A stretch of 64,000 nt of DNA from Pseudarthrobacter equi. GTDB lineage: Bacteria; Actinomycetota; Actinomycetes; Actinomycetales; Micrococcaceae. The notes below the pieces were generated by a model, which saw only the letters and a list, made by a program, of their open reading frames with translations, searched no databases and had not been told where the DNA came from. Positions 26,285-35,705 of this stretch are shown one piece after another. The position numbers were made by a program, and so were the translations under genes. The stretch spans positions 3,224,001-3,288,000 of the forward strand of contig NZ_LT629779.1 in NCBI RefSeq assembly GCF_900105535.1, read 5' to 3'. The stretch's first letter is position 1, and every line of letters begins with the position of its first letter.

Positions 26285-26330
26285 GCTCCGTAACCGCCGT
26301 TTTGACCGCTCAAAAGGGCCGGTGCGGAGC
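26285..26330. repeat. 46-base imperfect palindrome with TTTTGA-N4-TCAAAA core
   Basis: GCTCCG and CGGAGC outer arms and the TTTTGA/TCAAAA inner arms share one centre, with partly complementary flanks between them. It lies just after galE. Size and core resemble the element at 4447-4496, suggesting a dispersed repeat family, although only two copies are visible. Confidence 0.5.
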
Positions 26331-26344
26331 TTGGATGGGAATTA

Positions 26345-26389
26345 ACGACCGCGGCCGCCCACCTTTGGAAGGTGGGCGGCCGCCGTCGT
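26345..26389. terminator. Bidirectional terminator between galE and gltA
   Basis: A stem of about 21 base pairs with one mismatch and a TGG loop lies between the convergent galE and citrate synthase genes. The right arm is followed by ATTAAT. Confidence 0.88.
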
Positions 26390-26411
26390 CATTAATGCTG
26401 TGCGGGGAAGA

Positions 26412-27698
26412 TTAGCGGACCGGGTAGTCCCGCTCCGGTTCGCCGATGTACAGCTGGCGCGGGCGGCCGATCTTGGTGTTCGGGTCGCTGATCATTTCAC
26501 GCCACTGCGCGATCCAGCCGGGAAGGCGGCCGATGGCGAAGAGCACAGTGAACATCTTCTCGGGGAAGCCCATGGCCTTGTAGATCAGGCCGGTGTAGAA
26601 GTCCACGTTCGGGTAGAGCTTGCGCTGGATGAAGTAGTCATCGTTCAGCGCCTTCTCTTCGAGGCGGAGGGCGATGTCCAGCAGTTCGTCGTTGCCACCG
26701 AGCTTGGTGAGGATCTCGTGGGCAGTTGCCTTGACGATCTTGGCGCGGGGATCGTAATTCTTATAGACGCGGTGTCCGAAGCCCATGAGCCGGACGCCGT
26801 CTTCCTTGTTCTTGACCTTCTCCATGTAGTCCTCGGGCTTGAGGCCCTCGGCCTGGATCTGGCGCAGCATCTTGAGCACAGCTTCGTTGGCGCCGCCGTG
26901 GGCAGGGCCGAACAGGGCGTTGATGCCGGCAGAGACGGACGCGAACAGGTTGGCGTTGGACGAGCCCACCAGGCGCACGGTTGACGTGGAGCAGTTCTGC
27001 TCGTGGTCCGCGTGCAGGATAAGCAGCAGGTCCAGGGCCTTGGCGACCACCGGGTCCACCTCGTACTGCTCGGCCGGAAGCCCGAAGCTCAGGCGGAGGA
27101 AGTTCTCCACCAGGTTGTGGGAGTTGTCCGGGTACAGCATGGGCTGGCCGATGGACTTCTTGTGCGCGTACGCAGCGATGACCGGCAGCTTGGCCATGAG
27201 GCGGATAGTGGAAACTTCCACCTGCTCGGCGTTGAACGGGTCCAGCGAGTCCTGGTAGAACGTGGACAGCGCGGACACTGCGGACGACAGCACCGGCATG
27301 GGGTGCGCGTCGCGGGGGAACCCGCCAAAGAAGCCCTTCAGCTCCTCGTGCAGGAGGGTGTGGCGCCGGATCTTCTGGTCGAACTCGTCCAGTTCCGTGG
27401 GCGTGGGCAGGTTGCCGTAGATCAGGAGGTAGGACACTTCGAGGAAGCTGGAGTGCTGTGCCAGCTGCTCGATGGGGTACCCGCGGTAGCGCAGGATGCC
27501 CGCATCGCCATCGATGTAGGTGATCGCGGACGTGGTTGCCGCGGTGTTCATGAAGCCGGGGTCGAAGGTGACTGCGCCCGTCTGCTTCAGGAGCTTGGAA
27601 ACGTCGTAGCCTTCGTTTCCTTCAATAACCTGGATGCGCGGCAGCTTGAGCTCTCCGCCTGCGTGAAGCAGGGTGGCCGCGTTGTTGGTCTCAGTCAT
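26412..27698 (-). CDS. gltA: Citrate synthase (type II)
   Basis: This 428-residue enzyme condenses oxaloacetate and acetyl-CoA at the entry to the TCA cycle. Catalytic-site motifs are LILHADHEQNCSTSTVRLVG (first His), FGPAHGGANEAVLKML, and VRLMGFGHRVYKNYDPRAKI (second His and catalytic Asp region). An N-terminal beta domain of about 60 residues (GGELKLPRIQVIEGNEGYDV) marks the large type II hexameric class found in Actinobacteria and Proteobacteria. It is flanked by terminators and stands alone. The ATG at 27698 has an upstream GAAGGGGA ribosome binding site. Confidence 0.96.
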   Translation of the reverse strand: MTETNNAATLLHAGGELKLPRIQVIEGNEGYDVSKLLKQTGAVTFDPGFMNTAATTSAITYIDGDAGILRYRGYPIEQLAQHSSFLEVSYLLIYGNLPTPTELDEFDQKIRRHTLLHEELKGFFGGFPRDAHPMPVLSSAVSALSTFYQDSLDPFNAEQVEVSTIRLMAKLPVIAAYAHKKSIGQPMLYPDNSHNLVENFLRLSFGLPAEQYEVDPVVAKALDLLLILHADHEQNCSTSTVRLVGSSNANLFASVSAGINALFGPAHGGANEAVLKMLRQIQAEGLKPEDYMEKVKNKEDGVRLMGFGHRVYKNYDPRAKIVKATAHEILTKLGGNDELLDIALRLEEKALNDDYFIQRKLYPNVDFYTGLIYKAMGFPEKMFTVLFAIGRLPGWIAQWREMISDPNTKIGRPRQLYIGEPERDYPVR

Positions 27699-27947
27699 GG
27701 AGTCCCCTTCATGAGGCTTCTCGGCCTCTGTCGAAAGCTTGATCCAACATCAGGTGAGCCGCGCACTTGAGCCTGAGAAGACAGGATCCAACACCCGGAC
27801 TGCCTTCTTGTAGAAAGCCACCATTGATAGTCACTTAAAAACTACCGCCAGTTGGGCACGTGTCACTAATCCGGGTCGGCGCAAATGCCCCTAAAACGCG
27901 GGCAGTGTGTTGCGAGTCACACGATTGTTACGGGATCACGCAGGTGA

Positions 27948-29087
27948 TCAGGACAACCGCTCCACAGCAGCGCCGATCCGTTCATCGGAGCCTGTCAGGG
28001 CGACGCGGACGAACCCGTTGCCGGCTTCGCCGTAGAACACGCCGGGCCCTACCACTATGCCGCGATCGGCAAGCCGTGCAACGGTATCCCAGGTGCTCTC
28101 CCCTGCCGAGCTCCAGAGGTACAGCCCGGCGTCGGAATCCTTGATCTCCAGGCCGAACCCTCGCAGTGCGGGTACCAGCTGCTCCCGGCGCCTGCGGTAG
28201 AGGTCCTTCTGGGCCTCAACGTGGGCATCGTCGCCGAGCGCCACCCGCATGGCCTCCTGGACCGGGAATGGAACAATCATTCCTGCATGCTTGCGGCTGT
28301 TGACCAGGTTGGGCATCAGCGCCGGGTCTCCAGCAACGAACGCCGCCCTGTAGCCGGCCACGTTCGACTGTTTGCTCAGCGAGTACACGGCCAGCAGGCC
28401 TTCATGGGATCCGCCCGCCACGCGCGGATCCAGGATGCTGGGGACCGGCTGGCCGCCGCGCTGGACGTCCCAGTCCCCCCAGCCGAGTTCTGCGTAGCAT
28501 TCGTCAGAGGCAACCACGGCGCCGAGCTCCCGTGCCTGGACCACCAGTGCCTTCAGCGACTCGACGTCCCGCACGCTGCCGGTGGGATTGCCCGGGGAGT
28601 TGACCCAGATGAGGCGCACACGGGCGCGGACGGCGTCGTCGAGCTCGTCCAAATTGTCCGTGGCCACAGAGGTGACGCCGGCAAACGTGGCGCCGATATC
28701 GTACGTGGGGTATGCCACCTTGGGACGTACGACGACGTCTCCCGGCTTCAGGCCCAGCAGCAGCGGGAGCCACGCAACAAGTTCCTTCGAACCCACCGTG
28801 GGCATGATGTTGCGCGGGTCCAGGCCGGCCACCCCGCGGCGGCGCTCGAACCAGCCTGCAATGGCCTCGCGGAGCGCGGGGGTTCCGTGCACCGTGGGAT
28901 AGCCCGGGGCGTTGGCTGCAGCCTTCAGCGCGTCCTGGATGATGGCAGGCGTGGGGTCCACCGGCGTTCCGATGGACAGGTTGACTGCCCCGCCCGGGTG
29001 TTCCGAAGCCTTCGCCAGGTACGGCGCCATGGCCTCCCACGGGTAGTCGGGCAGGTCCAGGCCGAAAGTGCGCACTGCAGCGGTCAC
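27948..29087 (-). CDS. dapC: N-succinyldiaminopimelate aminotransferase
   Basis: This 379-residue PLP-dependent class I/II aminotransferase contains the substrate-binding YPWEAMAPYLAKASEHPGGA start, WVNSPGNPTGSVRDV near residue 190, SDECYAELGW near 219, and the PLP lysine in YSLSKQSNVAGYRAAF near 258. The short length and ferredoxin neighbour match the actinobacterial DapC, which converts N-succinyl-2-amino-6-ketopimelate to N-succinyl-LL-DAP. It is just 13 bases downstream of the ferredoxin gene, so they share a transcript. A general aminotransferase role cannot be excluded from sequence alone. Confidence 0.88.
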   Translation of the reverse strand: MTAAVRTFGLDLPDYPWEAMAPYLAKASEHPGGAVNLSIGTPVDPTPAIIQDALKAAANAPGYPTVHGTPALREAIAGWFERRRGVAGLDPRNIMPTVGSKELVAWLPLLLGLKPGDVVVRPKVAYPTYDIGATFAGVTSVATDNLDELDDAVRARVRLIWVNSPGNPTGSVRDVESLKALVVQARELGAVVASDECYAELGWGDWDVQRGGQPVPSILDPRVAGGSHEGLLAVYSLSKQSNVAGYRAAFVAGDPALMPNLVNSRKHAGMIVPFPVQEAMRVALGDDAHVEAQKDLYRRRREQLVPALRGFGLEIKDSDAGLYLWSSAGESTWDTVARLADRGIVVGPGVFYGEAGNGFVRVALTGSDERIGAAVERLS

Positions 29088-29100
29088 CGTTACGTCCGTA

Positions 29101-29427
29101 TCAGTGGTCTTGGTTCTGCGGGGGCAGCGCGGCGATCATCGGGTGGTCCTTGCCCGTGTTGCCGATCTTCGCTGCGCCGCCCGGCGAGCCCAGGTCGTCG
29201 AAGAACTCGACGTTTGCCTTGTAGTAGTCAGCCCACTCGTCCGGGGTGTCATCCTCGTAGTAAATGGCCTCCACGGGGCACACTGGCTCGCAGGCGCCGC
29301 AGTCGACGCATTCGTCCGGATGGATGTACAGCGAACGCTCGCCCTCATAGATGCAGTCGACCGGGCATTCCTCGATGCATGCCTTGTCCTTGACATCTAC
29401 ACACGGCTGCGCGATTACGTACGTCAC
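29101..29427 (-). CDS. fdxA: 7Fe ferredoxin
   Basis: This 108-residue low-potential ferredoxin carries cysteines arranged as in seven-iron proteins: an N-terminal set in QPCVDVKDKACIEECPVDC and a second set in DECVDCGACEPVCPVEA, binding one 3Fe-4S and one 4Fe-4S cluster. The Asp/Glu-rich C-terminal extension is typical of FdxA. The GTG at 29427 is chosen because MTYVIAQPC is the universal N-terminus and AGGCCAGGGA lies just upstream; the longer frame adds a basic tail not seen in the family. It precedes dapC. Confidence 0.93.
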   Translation of the reverse strand: MTYVIAQPCVDVKDKACIEECPVDCIYEGERSLYIHPDECVDCGACEPVCPVEAIYYEDDTPDEWADYYKANVEFFDDLGSPGGAAKIGNTGKDHPMIAALPPQNQDH

Positions 29428-29560
29428 GTCCCTGGCCTCTCCACGTTGGTTCCGGCATCCCGCCGGCTCTTTCGCCCGGCGCGGCCGGACTATTGACATC
29501 TGAGCCTATTATCTCCCACGCCGTTCCCGCGAACCTAGCCGGGCCTCCTAGTATGAAGTG

Positions 29561-29797
29561 GTGACGCTGCCCACCCCCGCTCCCGCCGGTTTCCTGTCCG
29601 CTGCCGCCCCCGGAACCCGCGTCGTGGTGCGGTACCGGATCGATGGAGGCTTCACTGACGCCCTGGGCCACCTTGTCTCGTGCGACGGCGGTGCGTGCAC
29701 CGTCCGGACGCGGCAGGCCGACGTCGTGATCCCCCTCGCCGCCGTGGTGGCGGCCAAAGAGGTTCCGCCGGCCCCGGAGCGCCGCCCGCGGGGCTGA
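29561..29797 (+). CDS. Small SH3-like protein
   Basis: This 78-residue protein reads as a compact beta barrel (RVVVRYRIDGGFTDALGHLV, CTVRTRQADVVIPLAAVVAA). It resembles the N-terminal accessory domain that precedes a GNAT acetyltransferase in some actinobacterial proteins, here without the acetyltransferase. Two adjacent GTG codons (29558 and 29561) are possible starts. It is divergent from fdxA with a gap of 133 bases and is followed by a terminator at 29820-29851. The function is unknown; nucleic-acid or protein binding is a guess from fold. Confidence 0.7.
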   Translation: MTLPTPAPAGFLSAAAPGTRVVVRYRIDGGFTDALGHLVSCDGGACTVRTRQADVVIPLAAVVAAKEVPPAPERRPRG

Positions 29798-29819
29798 GCC
29801 GCAGGCCTGCTTAAGCGCG

Positions 29820-29851
29820 GAATGCCGCCGGCATGGGAGCCGGCGGCATTC
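29820..29851. terminator. Terminator between the SH3-like gene and typA
   Basis: A perfect 13-base stem with the six-base loop ATGGGA lies between convergent genes. It ends in GCATTCTGTATG on the + strand. Confidence 0.85.
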
Positions 29852-29867
29852 TGTATGTTGCGGGGTG

Positions 29868-31796
29868 TTACGACTTGGCGCGGGCGCGGGCGGCCTTGGC
29901 GCGCTCGTTGGTGTCCAGGATGACCTTGCGGATGCGGATGGCGTCCGGGGTCACCTCAACACACTCGTCTTCGCGGGCGAATTCGAGGGACTCTTCGAGG
30001 GTCAGGTCGCGCGGCGGCGTCAGGTTCTCGAAGGTGTCGGAGGAAGCTGCACGCATGTTGGTGAGCTTCTTTTCCTTGGTGATGTTGACGTCCATGTCGT
30101 CGGCGCGGGAGTTCTCGCCGACGATCATGCCCTCGTACACCTCGGAGGTGGGCTTCACGAAGAAGGAGCCACGTTCCTGCAGGTTGATCATGGCGAACGG
30201 GGTCACAACGCCGGCGCGGTCGGCAACCATGGAACCGTTGGTGCGGTACTCGATGGGGCCGGCCCACGGCTCGTAGCCTTCGGAGATGGACGCTGCGATG
30301 CCGGCGCCACGGGTGTCCGTGAGGAACTTGGTGCGGAAACCGATCAGGCCACGGGCCGGAACGATGAATTCCATCCGGCACCAGCCGGTGCCGTGGTTGG
30401 CCATGTTGGTCATGCGGCCCTTGCGGGCGGCCATCAGCTGCGTGACGGCGCCCAGGTACTCTTCGGGGACGTCGATGGTCATGTGCTCCATCGGCTCGTG
30501 GATCTTGCCGTCGATGGTCTTGGTGACTACCTGCGGCTTGCCCACGGTCAGCTCGAAGCCTTCGCGGCGCATCTGCTCGACGAGGATGGCCAGCGCGAGC
30601 TCGCCACGGCCCTGGACTTCCCAGGCGTCGGGACGCTCGGTGGGGAGGACTTTGATGGAGACGTTACCGATCAGTTCCTTGTCCAGGCGGTCCTTCACCT
30701 GGCGTGCGGTGACCTTGGCGCCCTTGACCTTGCCGGCCAGCGGCGAGGTGTTGATACCGATGGTCATGGAGATCGCGGGATCGTCCACGGTGATCAGCGG
30801 CAGCGGCTGCGGGTTCTCGGCGTCGGTCAGGGTCTCACCGATGGTGATTTCCTCGATACCGGCGACGGCGACGATCTCGCCGGGGCCTGCGGACTCGGCC
30901 GGGACACGGTCCAGGGCCTTGGTGGCCAGCAGTTCGGTGATCTTGACGTTCTTGAGTTCACCGTTGGCGCGTGCCCAGGCCACGGTCTGGCCCTTGCGCA
31001 GGGTGCCGTTGTAGATGCGGAGCAGGGCGAGGCGGCCCAGGAACGGGGAGGCGTCAAGGTTGGTGACGTGCGCCTGGAGGACGCCCTCCGGGTTGTACGT
31101 GGGAGCGGGGATGTGCTCGATGATGGTCTTGAACAGCGGCTCAAGGTCCTCGTTGTCCGGGGCGGCGCCATCGGCGGGCTGGTCCAGGGAGGCGCGGCCA
31201 ACCTTGGCGGCAGCGTAAACAACGGGAACTTCGAGGATCTTGTCCAGGTCAAGGTCCGGAACTTCGTCCGCGAGGTCAGAGGCGAGGCCCAGCAGGAGGT
31301 CCATGGACTCGTGGACGACTTCCTCGATGCGGGCGTCGGGACGGTCGGTCTTGTTGACCAGCAGGATCACCGGCAGGTGCGCGGCGAGGGCCTTGCGGAG
31401 GACGAAGCGGGTCTGCGGCAGCGGACCTTCGGACGCGTCAACGAGGAGGACGACGCCGTCGACCATGGACAGGCCGCGCTCCACCTCGCCACCGAAGTCG
31501 GCGTGGCCGGGGGTGTCGATGACGTTGATGGTGATGGTTTCACCGTTGGACGACGGTCCGTTGTAGGCCACCGTGGTGTTCTTGGCCAGGATGGTGATGC
31601 CCTTTTCGCGCTCCAGGTCACCGGAGTCCATCACGCGGTCTTCGAGGTGGTTGTGCTCGGCAAAGGAGTTGGTCTGCTTGAGCATGGCGTCAACCAGCGT
31701 GGTCTTGCCGTGGTCAACGTGGGCCACAATCGCGACGTTGCGGAGGTCACTGCGCGAGGCAGTGGCTACCGCGGTGTTGGTGGTGGTTTCAGACAT
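29868..31796 (-). CDS. typA: Ribosome-associated GTPase TypA/BipA
   Basis: This 642-residue translational GTPase has G1 IVAHVDHGKTTLVDAML near residue 21, a G2 Thr in REKGITILAKNT, G3 DTPGHADFGGEVERGLS and G4 LVNKTDRPDARI. EF-G-like domains follow, and the BipA-specific C-terminal domain has RGLIGFRTKFLTDTRG and GVVTPFAMINLQERG. It acts on ribosomes in stress and low-temperature growth and in 50S assembly. The ATG at 31796 (MSETTTNTA) is preferred; an in-frame ATG at 31832 would add 12 residues. It is monocistronic. Confidence 0.95.
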   Translation of the reverse strand: MSETTTNTAVATASRSDLRNVAIVAHVDHGKTTLVDAMLKQTNSFAEHNHLEDRVMDSGDLEREKGITILAKNTTVAYNGPSSNGETITINVIDTPGHADFGGEVERGLSMVDGVVLLVDASEGPLPQTRFVLRKALAAHLPVILLVNKTDRPDARIEEVVHESMDLLLGLASDLADEVPDLDLDKILEVPVVYAAAKVGRASLDQPADGAAPDNEDLEPLFKTIIEHIPAPTYNPEGVLQAHVTNLDASPFLGRLALLRIYNGTLRKGQTVAWARANGELKNVKITELLATKALDRVPAESAGPGEIVAVAGIEEITIGETLTDAENPQPLPLITVDDPAISMTIGINTSPLAGKVKGAKVTARQVKDRLDKELIGNVSIKVLPTERPDAWEVQGRGELALAILVEQMRREGFELTVGKPQVVTKTIDGKIHEPMEHMTIDVPEEYLGAVTQLMAARKGRMTNMANHGTGWCRMEFIVPARGLIGFRTKFLTDTRGAGIAASISEGYEPWAGPIEYRTNGSMVADRAGVVTPFAMINLQERGSFFVKPTSEVYEGMIVGENSRADDMDVNITKEKKLTNMRAASSDTFENLTPPRDLTLEESLEFAREDECVEVTPDAIRIRKVILDTNERAKAARARAKS

Positions 31797-32067
31797 GCGT
31801 AAAGACTCGATTCCGTGGTCAGCTGTAGTCATCGCGACATTTCCAACCGAAACGCACGACAGATCAGGCCCATAACACAGGGCTCCTTCAACAAGTCTAA
31901 CCGCAGTGGCAAGTGATGGCCTAAAACCGGTCAGGAACCGGCGTGAATCCTGCCCTCCGCCGGTCCCCCGCAGGACGGAATTTGAGAGCAGTCACACTCA
32001 CTGGATAAATACGGATTTATGCCCCATTATTGCTGTTGATGAGCAGCGAATACCATGAGAAACCAGC

Positions 32068-32982
32068 ATGCGTCCCGCATCCGCTTTAACGCGGATCGCG
32101 GTATTTGCTATTGCCGCCGGCATCGTCCTGGCGGCCCCGGGCCAACCGGCACAATTTCCGGCGTCGGATGCACCGGCAGCCTCGGCCAGCCCGGACCAGG
32201 TTCCGCCTTCCCTGCTCAGGGCCGCTGCGACGGATCCGGCGGATGCGCCCCGATACACGCCGGGCGCCGACCTGTCCGAGGTCCTCTCCCGCCCCGCCAT
32301 GCGCCCAGGGGAGGTCTTCCGGAACCCGGTCTTTGGCCGGAACGAAGTAGTGGTGCCGAACGTACGGAACACCGCTGTCCTGATCGGCGACTCCCAGTCG
32401 GTTCCGGACGACAGCTGGCCCCGCCGCGCCTTGGTTTCCCTTGGCTACAACGTCCACTTCTGCGGTTATGGCGGTACGGGCTTCACGGCAGCCAACGGCA
32501 AGGTGGGCAACTACATTGACGCCCTGGAGCGGGGCGACTGGATGCTGCCGGTGGGAACTCCCGGACTGGTGGTGATTGAAGGCGGCGGCAACGATGCTGC
32601 CCGCGGCGCCTCGGATGCCCAGATCACCGCCAACGCCAACCGCCTTGTCCAGGCCATGAAAGCCCGCTACCCCACTACCAAGATGGTCATGGTGGGCACC
32701 CTCGCGAAGGGCGCCAACAACGGTGGCGGCCGCCGGAGCCAAGTGGACAACCTGCTCTCGAGCATCGCAGCCAAGCAGGGCATAACGTTTGTCAGCGCGG
32801 GAGACTGGCTGACCAAGTACAACCTGGTACAGCACCTTGCGGACCCCGTCCACATGGACAGCGAAGGCCGGAAGGCGCTGGGGACGGTGCTGGAACGCCG
32901 CCTCCGGGAACTGGGAATTCCGGACATCACGGCCACTGCCGCGGCCACCGCCCAGGCCGGAGCCGGCAGCAAGAAGGGCTGA
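32068..32982 (+). CDS. Secreted SGNH/GDSL-type hydrolase
   Basis: This 304-residue exported esterase or lipase-like protein has an N-terminal signal (ALTRIAVFAIAAGIVLAAPG) and a Pro/Ala-rich linker. SGNH block I is VLIGDSQSVPDD near residue 110, with the catalytic Ser. Block II is around YGGTGFTAANG, block III is VIEGGGNDAARG, and block V is ADPVHMDSEGR with the Asp-His pair. All four catalytic blocks are intact. The substrate may be acylated wall polysaccharide or lipid. Expression is isolated between typA and the peptide transporter; the end overlaps a hairpin at 32974-33017. Confidence 0.88.
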   Translation: MRPASALTRIAVFAIAAGIVLAAPGQPAQFPASDAPAASASPDQVPPSLLRAAATDPADAPRYTPGADLSEVLSRPAMRPGEVFRNPVFGRNEVVVPNVRNTAVLIGDSQSVPDDSWPRRALVSLGYNVHFCGYGGTGFTAANGKVGNYIDALERGDWMLPVGTPGLVVIEGGGNDAARGASDAQITANANRLVQAMKARYPTTKMVMVGTLAKGANNGGGRRSQVDNLLSSIAAKQGITFVSAGDWLTKYNLVQHLADPVHMDSEGRKALGTVLERRLRELGIPDITATAAATAQAGAGSKKG

Positions 32983-33017
32983 GGCCACGCTCCATTCGGA
33001 GCGGCGCCCCAGCCCTT
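32974..33017. terminator. Two-part hairpin between convergent genes
   Basis: An outer 8-base stem (AAGGGCTG with CAGCCCTT) and an inner 5-base stem (GCTCC with GGAGC, loop ATTC) share the same centre. It starts inside the last codons of the SGNH gene and precedes the stop of the ATPase gene on the other strand. Confidence 0.7.
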
Positions 33018-33042
33018 CAGCTGTACGACGACGGATCGCGCT

Positions 33043-34749
33043 TTATGCCACTTCCGGCGGCAGCATCAGCTTCGCACCCGGGATGGCGTTCAGGAGTGCC
33101 CTGGTGTACTCCTGCTGCGGCGCTTCGAAGACTTCGTCGGTGGTTCCGGTCTCCACCAGGCGGCCCTTCTCCATGACGCAGACATGGTCGGCAATCTGCC
33201 GGACGACTGCCAGGTCGTGGGTGATGAAGAGATAGGTCAGGCCCAGGTTCGACTGCAGGTCAGCCAGCAGGTTCAGGACCTGCGCCTGGACCAGGACGTC
33301 CAGTGCGGACACGGCCTCGTCACAGATGATGACCTCGGGGTCCAGTGCGAGGGCGCGGGCAATGGCGACGCGCTGACGCTGGCCTCCGGAGAGCTCGTTC
33401 GGGTACCGCTGCATGGCGGACTGGGGCAGTGCCACCTGGTCCAGCAGTTCCCGGACCTTTTTCTCGCGGCTGGCCGCATCACCGATCTTGTGGACCCGCA
33501 ACGGCTCCTCGATGGTGCGGTAGATGTTGTACATCGGGTCCAGGGATCCGTACGGGTCCTGGAAGATCGGCTGCACACGCCGGCGGAACTTGAACAGGTC
33601 CCCGGCCTTCAGCAGCGAGGTATCCACGCCGTCAAAGAGGATCTTGCCGTCGGTAGGCTTCTCAAGCTGGAGCACCATCTTGGCCACCGTGGACTTGCCC
33701 GAACCGGACTCCCCCACGATCGCCGTCGTTGTTCCGCGTTTGACGTCGAAGCTCACGCCGTCCACGGCCGCGAAATCGGTGGCCTTGCCCAGGCCCTGGC
33801 GGAGCTTGTACACCTTCCGAAGGTCCTGGATCTGCAGGACGTTGTCCGCGACGGACGTTTCCGCTGCAGGAGCCAGCATGTCCGCCGTCTCCACGCCCTG
33901 TTCCTTGGCTGCCTGGATGCGCCGGCTGGCAAGGGATGGCGCCGACTCAACCAGGCGCTTGGTGTACGGGTGCTGCGGATTACGCAGCAGTTCCAGTGAC
34001 GGCCCTGCCTCCACGACGCGTCCCTGGTACATGACCACCACTTTGTTGGCACGTTCTGCTGCCAGGCCCAGGTCGTGGGTGATCAGCAGCACCGAGGTGC
34101 CAAGTTCCGTGGTCATGGTGTCCAGGTGGTCCAGGATCTGCCGCTGGACCGTCACGTCCAGCGCGGACGTGGGTTCATCGGCAATCAGCAGGCGCGGCTG
34201 GCATGAAAGGCCAATGGCGATCAGTGCACGCTGGCGCATACCGCCGGAGAACTCATGCGGATACTGGTTCGCGCGGCGTTTGGCGTCGGGCAGGCCGGCT
34301 TCGGACAGCACCTTGGCGATGTCATCCGGTCCGCTCGGACGGCCATTGGCGCGCAGGGTCTCCCGCACCTGGTACCCGATCTTCCACACCGGGTTGAGGT
34401 TGGACATCGGGTCCTGCGGAACCATGCCGATGGTGTTTCCGCGCAGCTCGATCATCCGCTGCTCACTGGCGTGGGAAATGTCCTCGCCGTCAAGCAGGAT
34501 CTGGCCGCCGGAGACGCTGCCGTTATTCGGCAGGAGTCCTATGGCCGCCAGTGCCGTGGTGGACTTGCCCGAGCCGGACTCCCCCACAATGGCTACCGTC
34601 TCTCCGGGCATGATGGTCAGGTGTGCGTTGCGCACGGCCTGGACTTCGCCGCTGCCGGTCTTGAAGGTGATGGCAAGGTCGCGGATTTCCAGGAGCGGCT
34701 TGTTGCCGTTGGCGCGGGCCTCGCCGATGCTGACGTCTGGAGTTGTCAT
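33043..34749 (-). CDS. Dipeptide/oligopeptide ABC transporter, fused double ATPase (DppD-DppF type)
   Basis: This 568-residue protein contains two complete ABC ATPases in tandem. Domain 1 has Walker A VGESGSGKSTTALAAIGLLP near residue 53, signature FSGGMRQRALIAIGL and Walker [14 protein letters not shown]. Domain 2 (from about residue 315) repeats [32 protein letters not shown] and VIICDEAVSALDV. Each has the oligopeptide-permease C-terminal extension. It is the ATP-hydrolysing part of the downstream-to-upstream peptide importer. The start at 34749 has GAGAG eight bases ahead; the alternative ATG at 34764 overlaps the permease stop but has no ribosome binding site. Confidence 0.93.
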   Translation of the reverse strand: MTTPDVSIGEARANGNKPLLEIRDLAITFKTGSGEVQAVRNAHLTIMPGETVAIVGESGSGKSTTALAAIGLLPNNGSVSGGQILLDGEDISHASEQRMIELRGNTIGMVPQDPMSNLNPVWKIGYQVRETLRANGRPSGPDDIAKVLSEAGLPDAKRRANQYPHEFSGGMRQRALIAIGLSCQPRLLIADEPTSALDVTVQRQILDHLDTMTTELGTSVLLITHDLGLAAERANKVVVMYQGRVVEAGPSLELLRNPQHPYTKRLVESAPSLASRRIQAAKEQGVETADMLAPAAETSVADNVLQIQDLRKVYKLRQGLGKATDFAAVDGVSFDVKRGTTTAIVGESGSGKSTVAKMVLQLEKPTDGKILFDGVDTSLLKAGDLFKFRRRVQPIFQDPYGSLDPMYNIYRTIEEPLRVHKIGDAASREKKVRELLDQVALPQSAMQRYPNELSGGQRQRVAIARALALDPEVIICDEAVSALDVLVQAQVLNLLADLQSNLGLTYLFITHDLAVVRQIADHVCVMEKGRLVETGTTDEVFEAPQQEYTRALLNAIPGAKLMLPPEVA

Positions 34750-34760
34750 CTCTTTATCTC

Positions 34761-35705
34761 TCATCGCTGGCGGCTCTTCGGGTCGAGGGCGTCACGGACG
34801 GCATCGCCCAGCATGATGAAGCTCAGCACGGTGATGGACAGGGCTGCAGCGGGGAACAGCAGGATTTCGGGCCGGGTCCGGATGGAGGCCTGGGCACCTG
34901 CAATGTCATTGCCCCACGACATGATGCTCTGCGGCAGTCCAATGCCCAGGAAGGACAGCGTGGCTTCGGCCACGATGAACACGCCCAGTTCCAGGGTTGC
35001 CAGAACGATGATCGGTGCCAGGGCGTTGGGCAGGACGTGCCGGACCAGCGCCTTGAACTTCGACACGCCCAGCGCCTGGGCCGCGGTGACGAAGTCTGCG
35101 TTGCGTACTTCTATGACGGCGCCACGGGTAATGCGTGCCATCTGCGGCCAGGCCAGGAGCGATATGACGAACACTACTGTCCACACGCTCTTGTTCTCGC
35201 GGAACAGCGGCAGCTGGGTGATCACCAGGGCGCCGAGGATCAGCGGCAGCGCGAAGAAGATGTCGCCGAGGCGGGCCAGTACGGCATCGACCCAGCCGCC
35301 GTAGTAGCCAGCCAACGCGCCGAGGGTTACACCGATCACCAGTACGCAGAGCACCGAAAGGATGCCAACGGACAGTGATGCCTGTGTGCCGTGGATGACG
35401 CGCGAGTAGATGTCGCAACCCTGGAACGTAAACCCGAACGGGTGGCCGGCAGTGGGCCCGCCTTCCGAGTTCCCGAGTTCGCAGCCGTCGTTCGGCGGGG
35501 TGGACGTGAAGAGGCCGGGGAACAGCGCAATCACGATCAGGGCGAGGATCAGCAGCGACGAGATGATAAACAGCGGACGACGGCGGAGCTTGCGCCACGC
35601 GTCTGCCCACAGGCTGAGCGGGGCTTGGTCGGTCTTGACCGCGTCCGTCGCCTGCAGCGGGGTTTCATCGATGGGCGCCACGAAGTGGCTGTTGTTACTG
35701 GTCAT
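34761..35705 (-). CDS. Peptide ABC transporter permease, DppC type
   Basis: This 314-residue permease has a cytoplasmic N-terminus (SNNSHFVAPIDETP), an N-terminal membrane helix (PLFIISSLLILALIVIALFP) and the BPD_transp_1 core with an EAA loop AAQALGVSKFKALVRHVLPN near residue 215. It pairs with the DppB-type permease whose stop it overlaps by 11 bases. ATG at 35705 is preferred because GAGGAT lies seven bases upstream; the longer frame adds residues unlike the family. Confidence 0.92.
   Translation of the reverse strand: MTSNNSHFVAPIDETPLQATDAVKTDQAPLSLWADAWRKLRRRPLFIISSLLILALIVIALFPGLFTSTPPNDGCELGNSEGGPTAGHPFGFTFQGCDIYSRVIHGTQASLSVGILSVLCVLVIGVTLGALAGYYGGWVDAVLARLGDIFFALPLILGALVITQLPLFRENKSVWTVVFVISLLAWPQMARITRGAVIEVRNADFVTAAQALGVSKFKALVRHVLPNALAPIIVLATLELGVFIVAEATLSFLGIGLPQSIMSWGNDIAGAQASIRTRPEILLFPAAALSITVLSFIMLGDAVRDALDPKSRQR

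Noticed and set aside
29865..31802. A 645-codon + strand frame opposite typA
   Set aside because: It is the mirror of a high-GC coding gene with Gly/Val/Asp-rich shadow composition; typA has all GTPase motifs.
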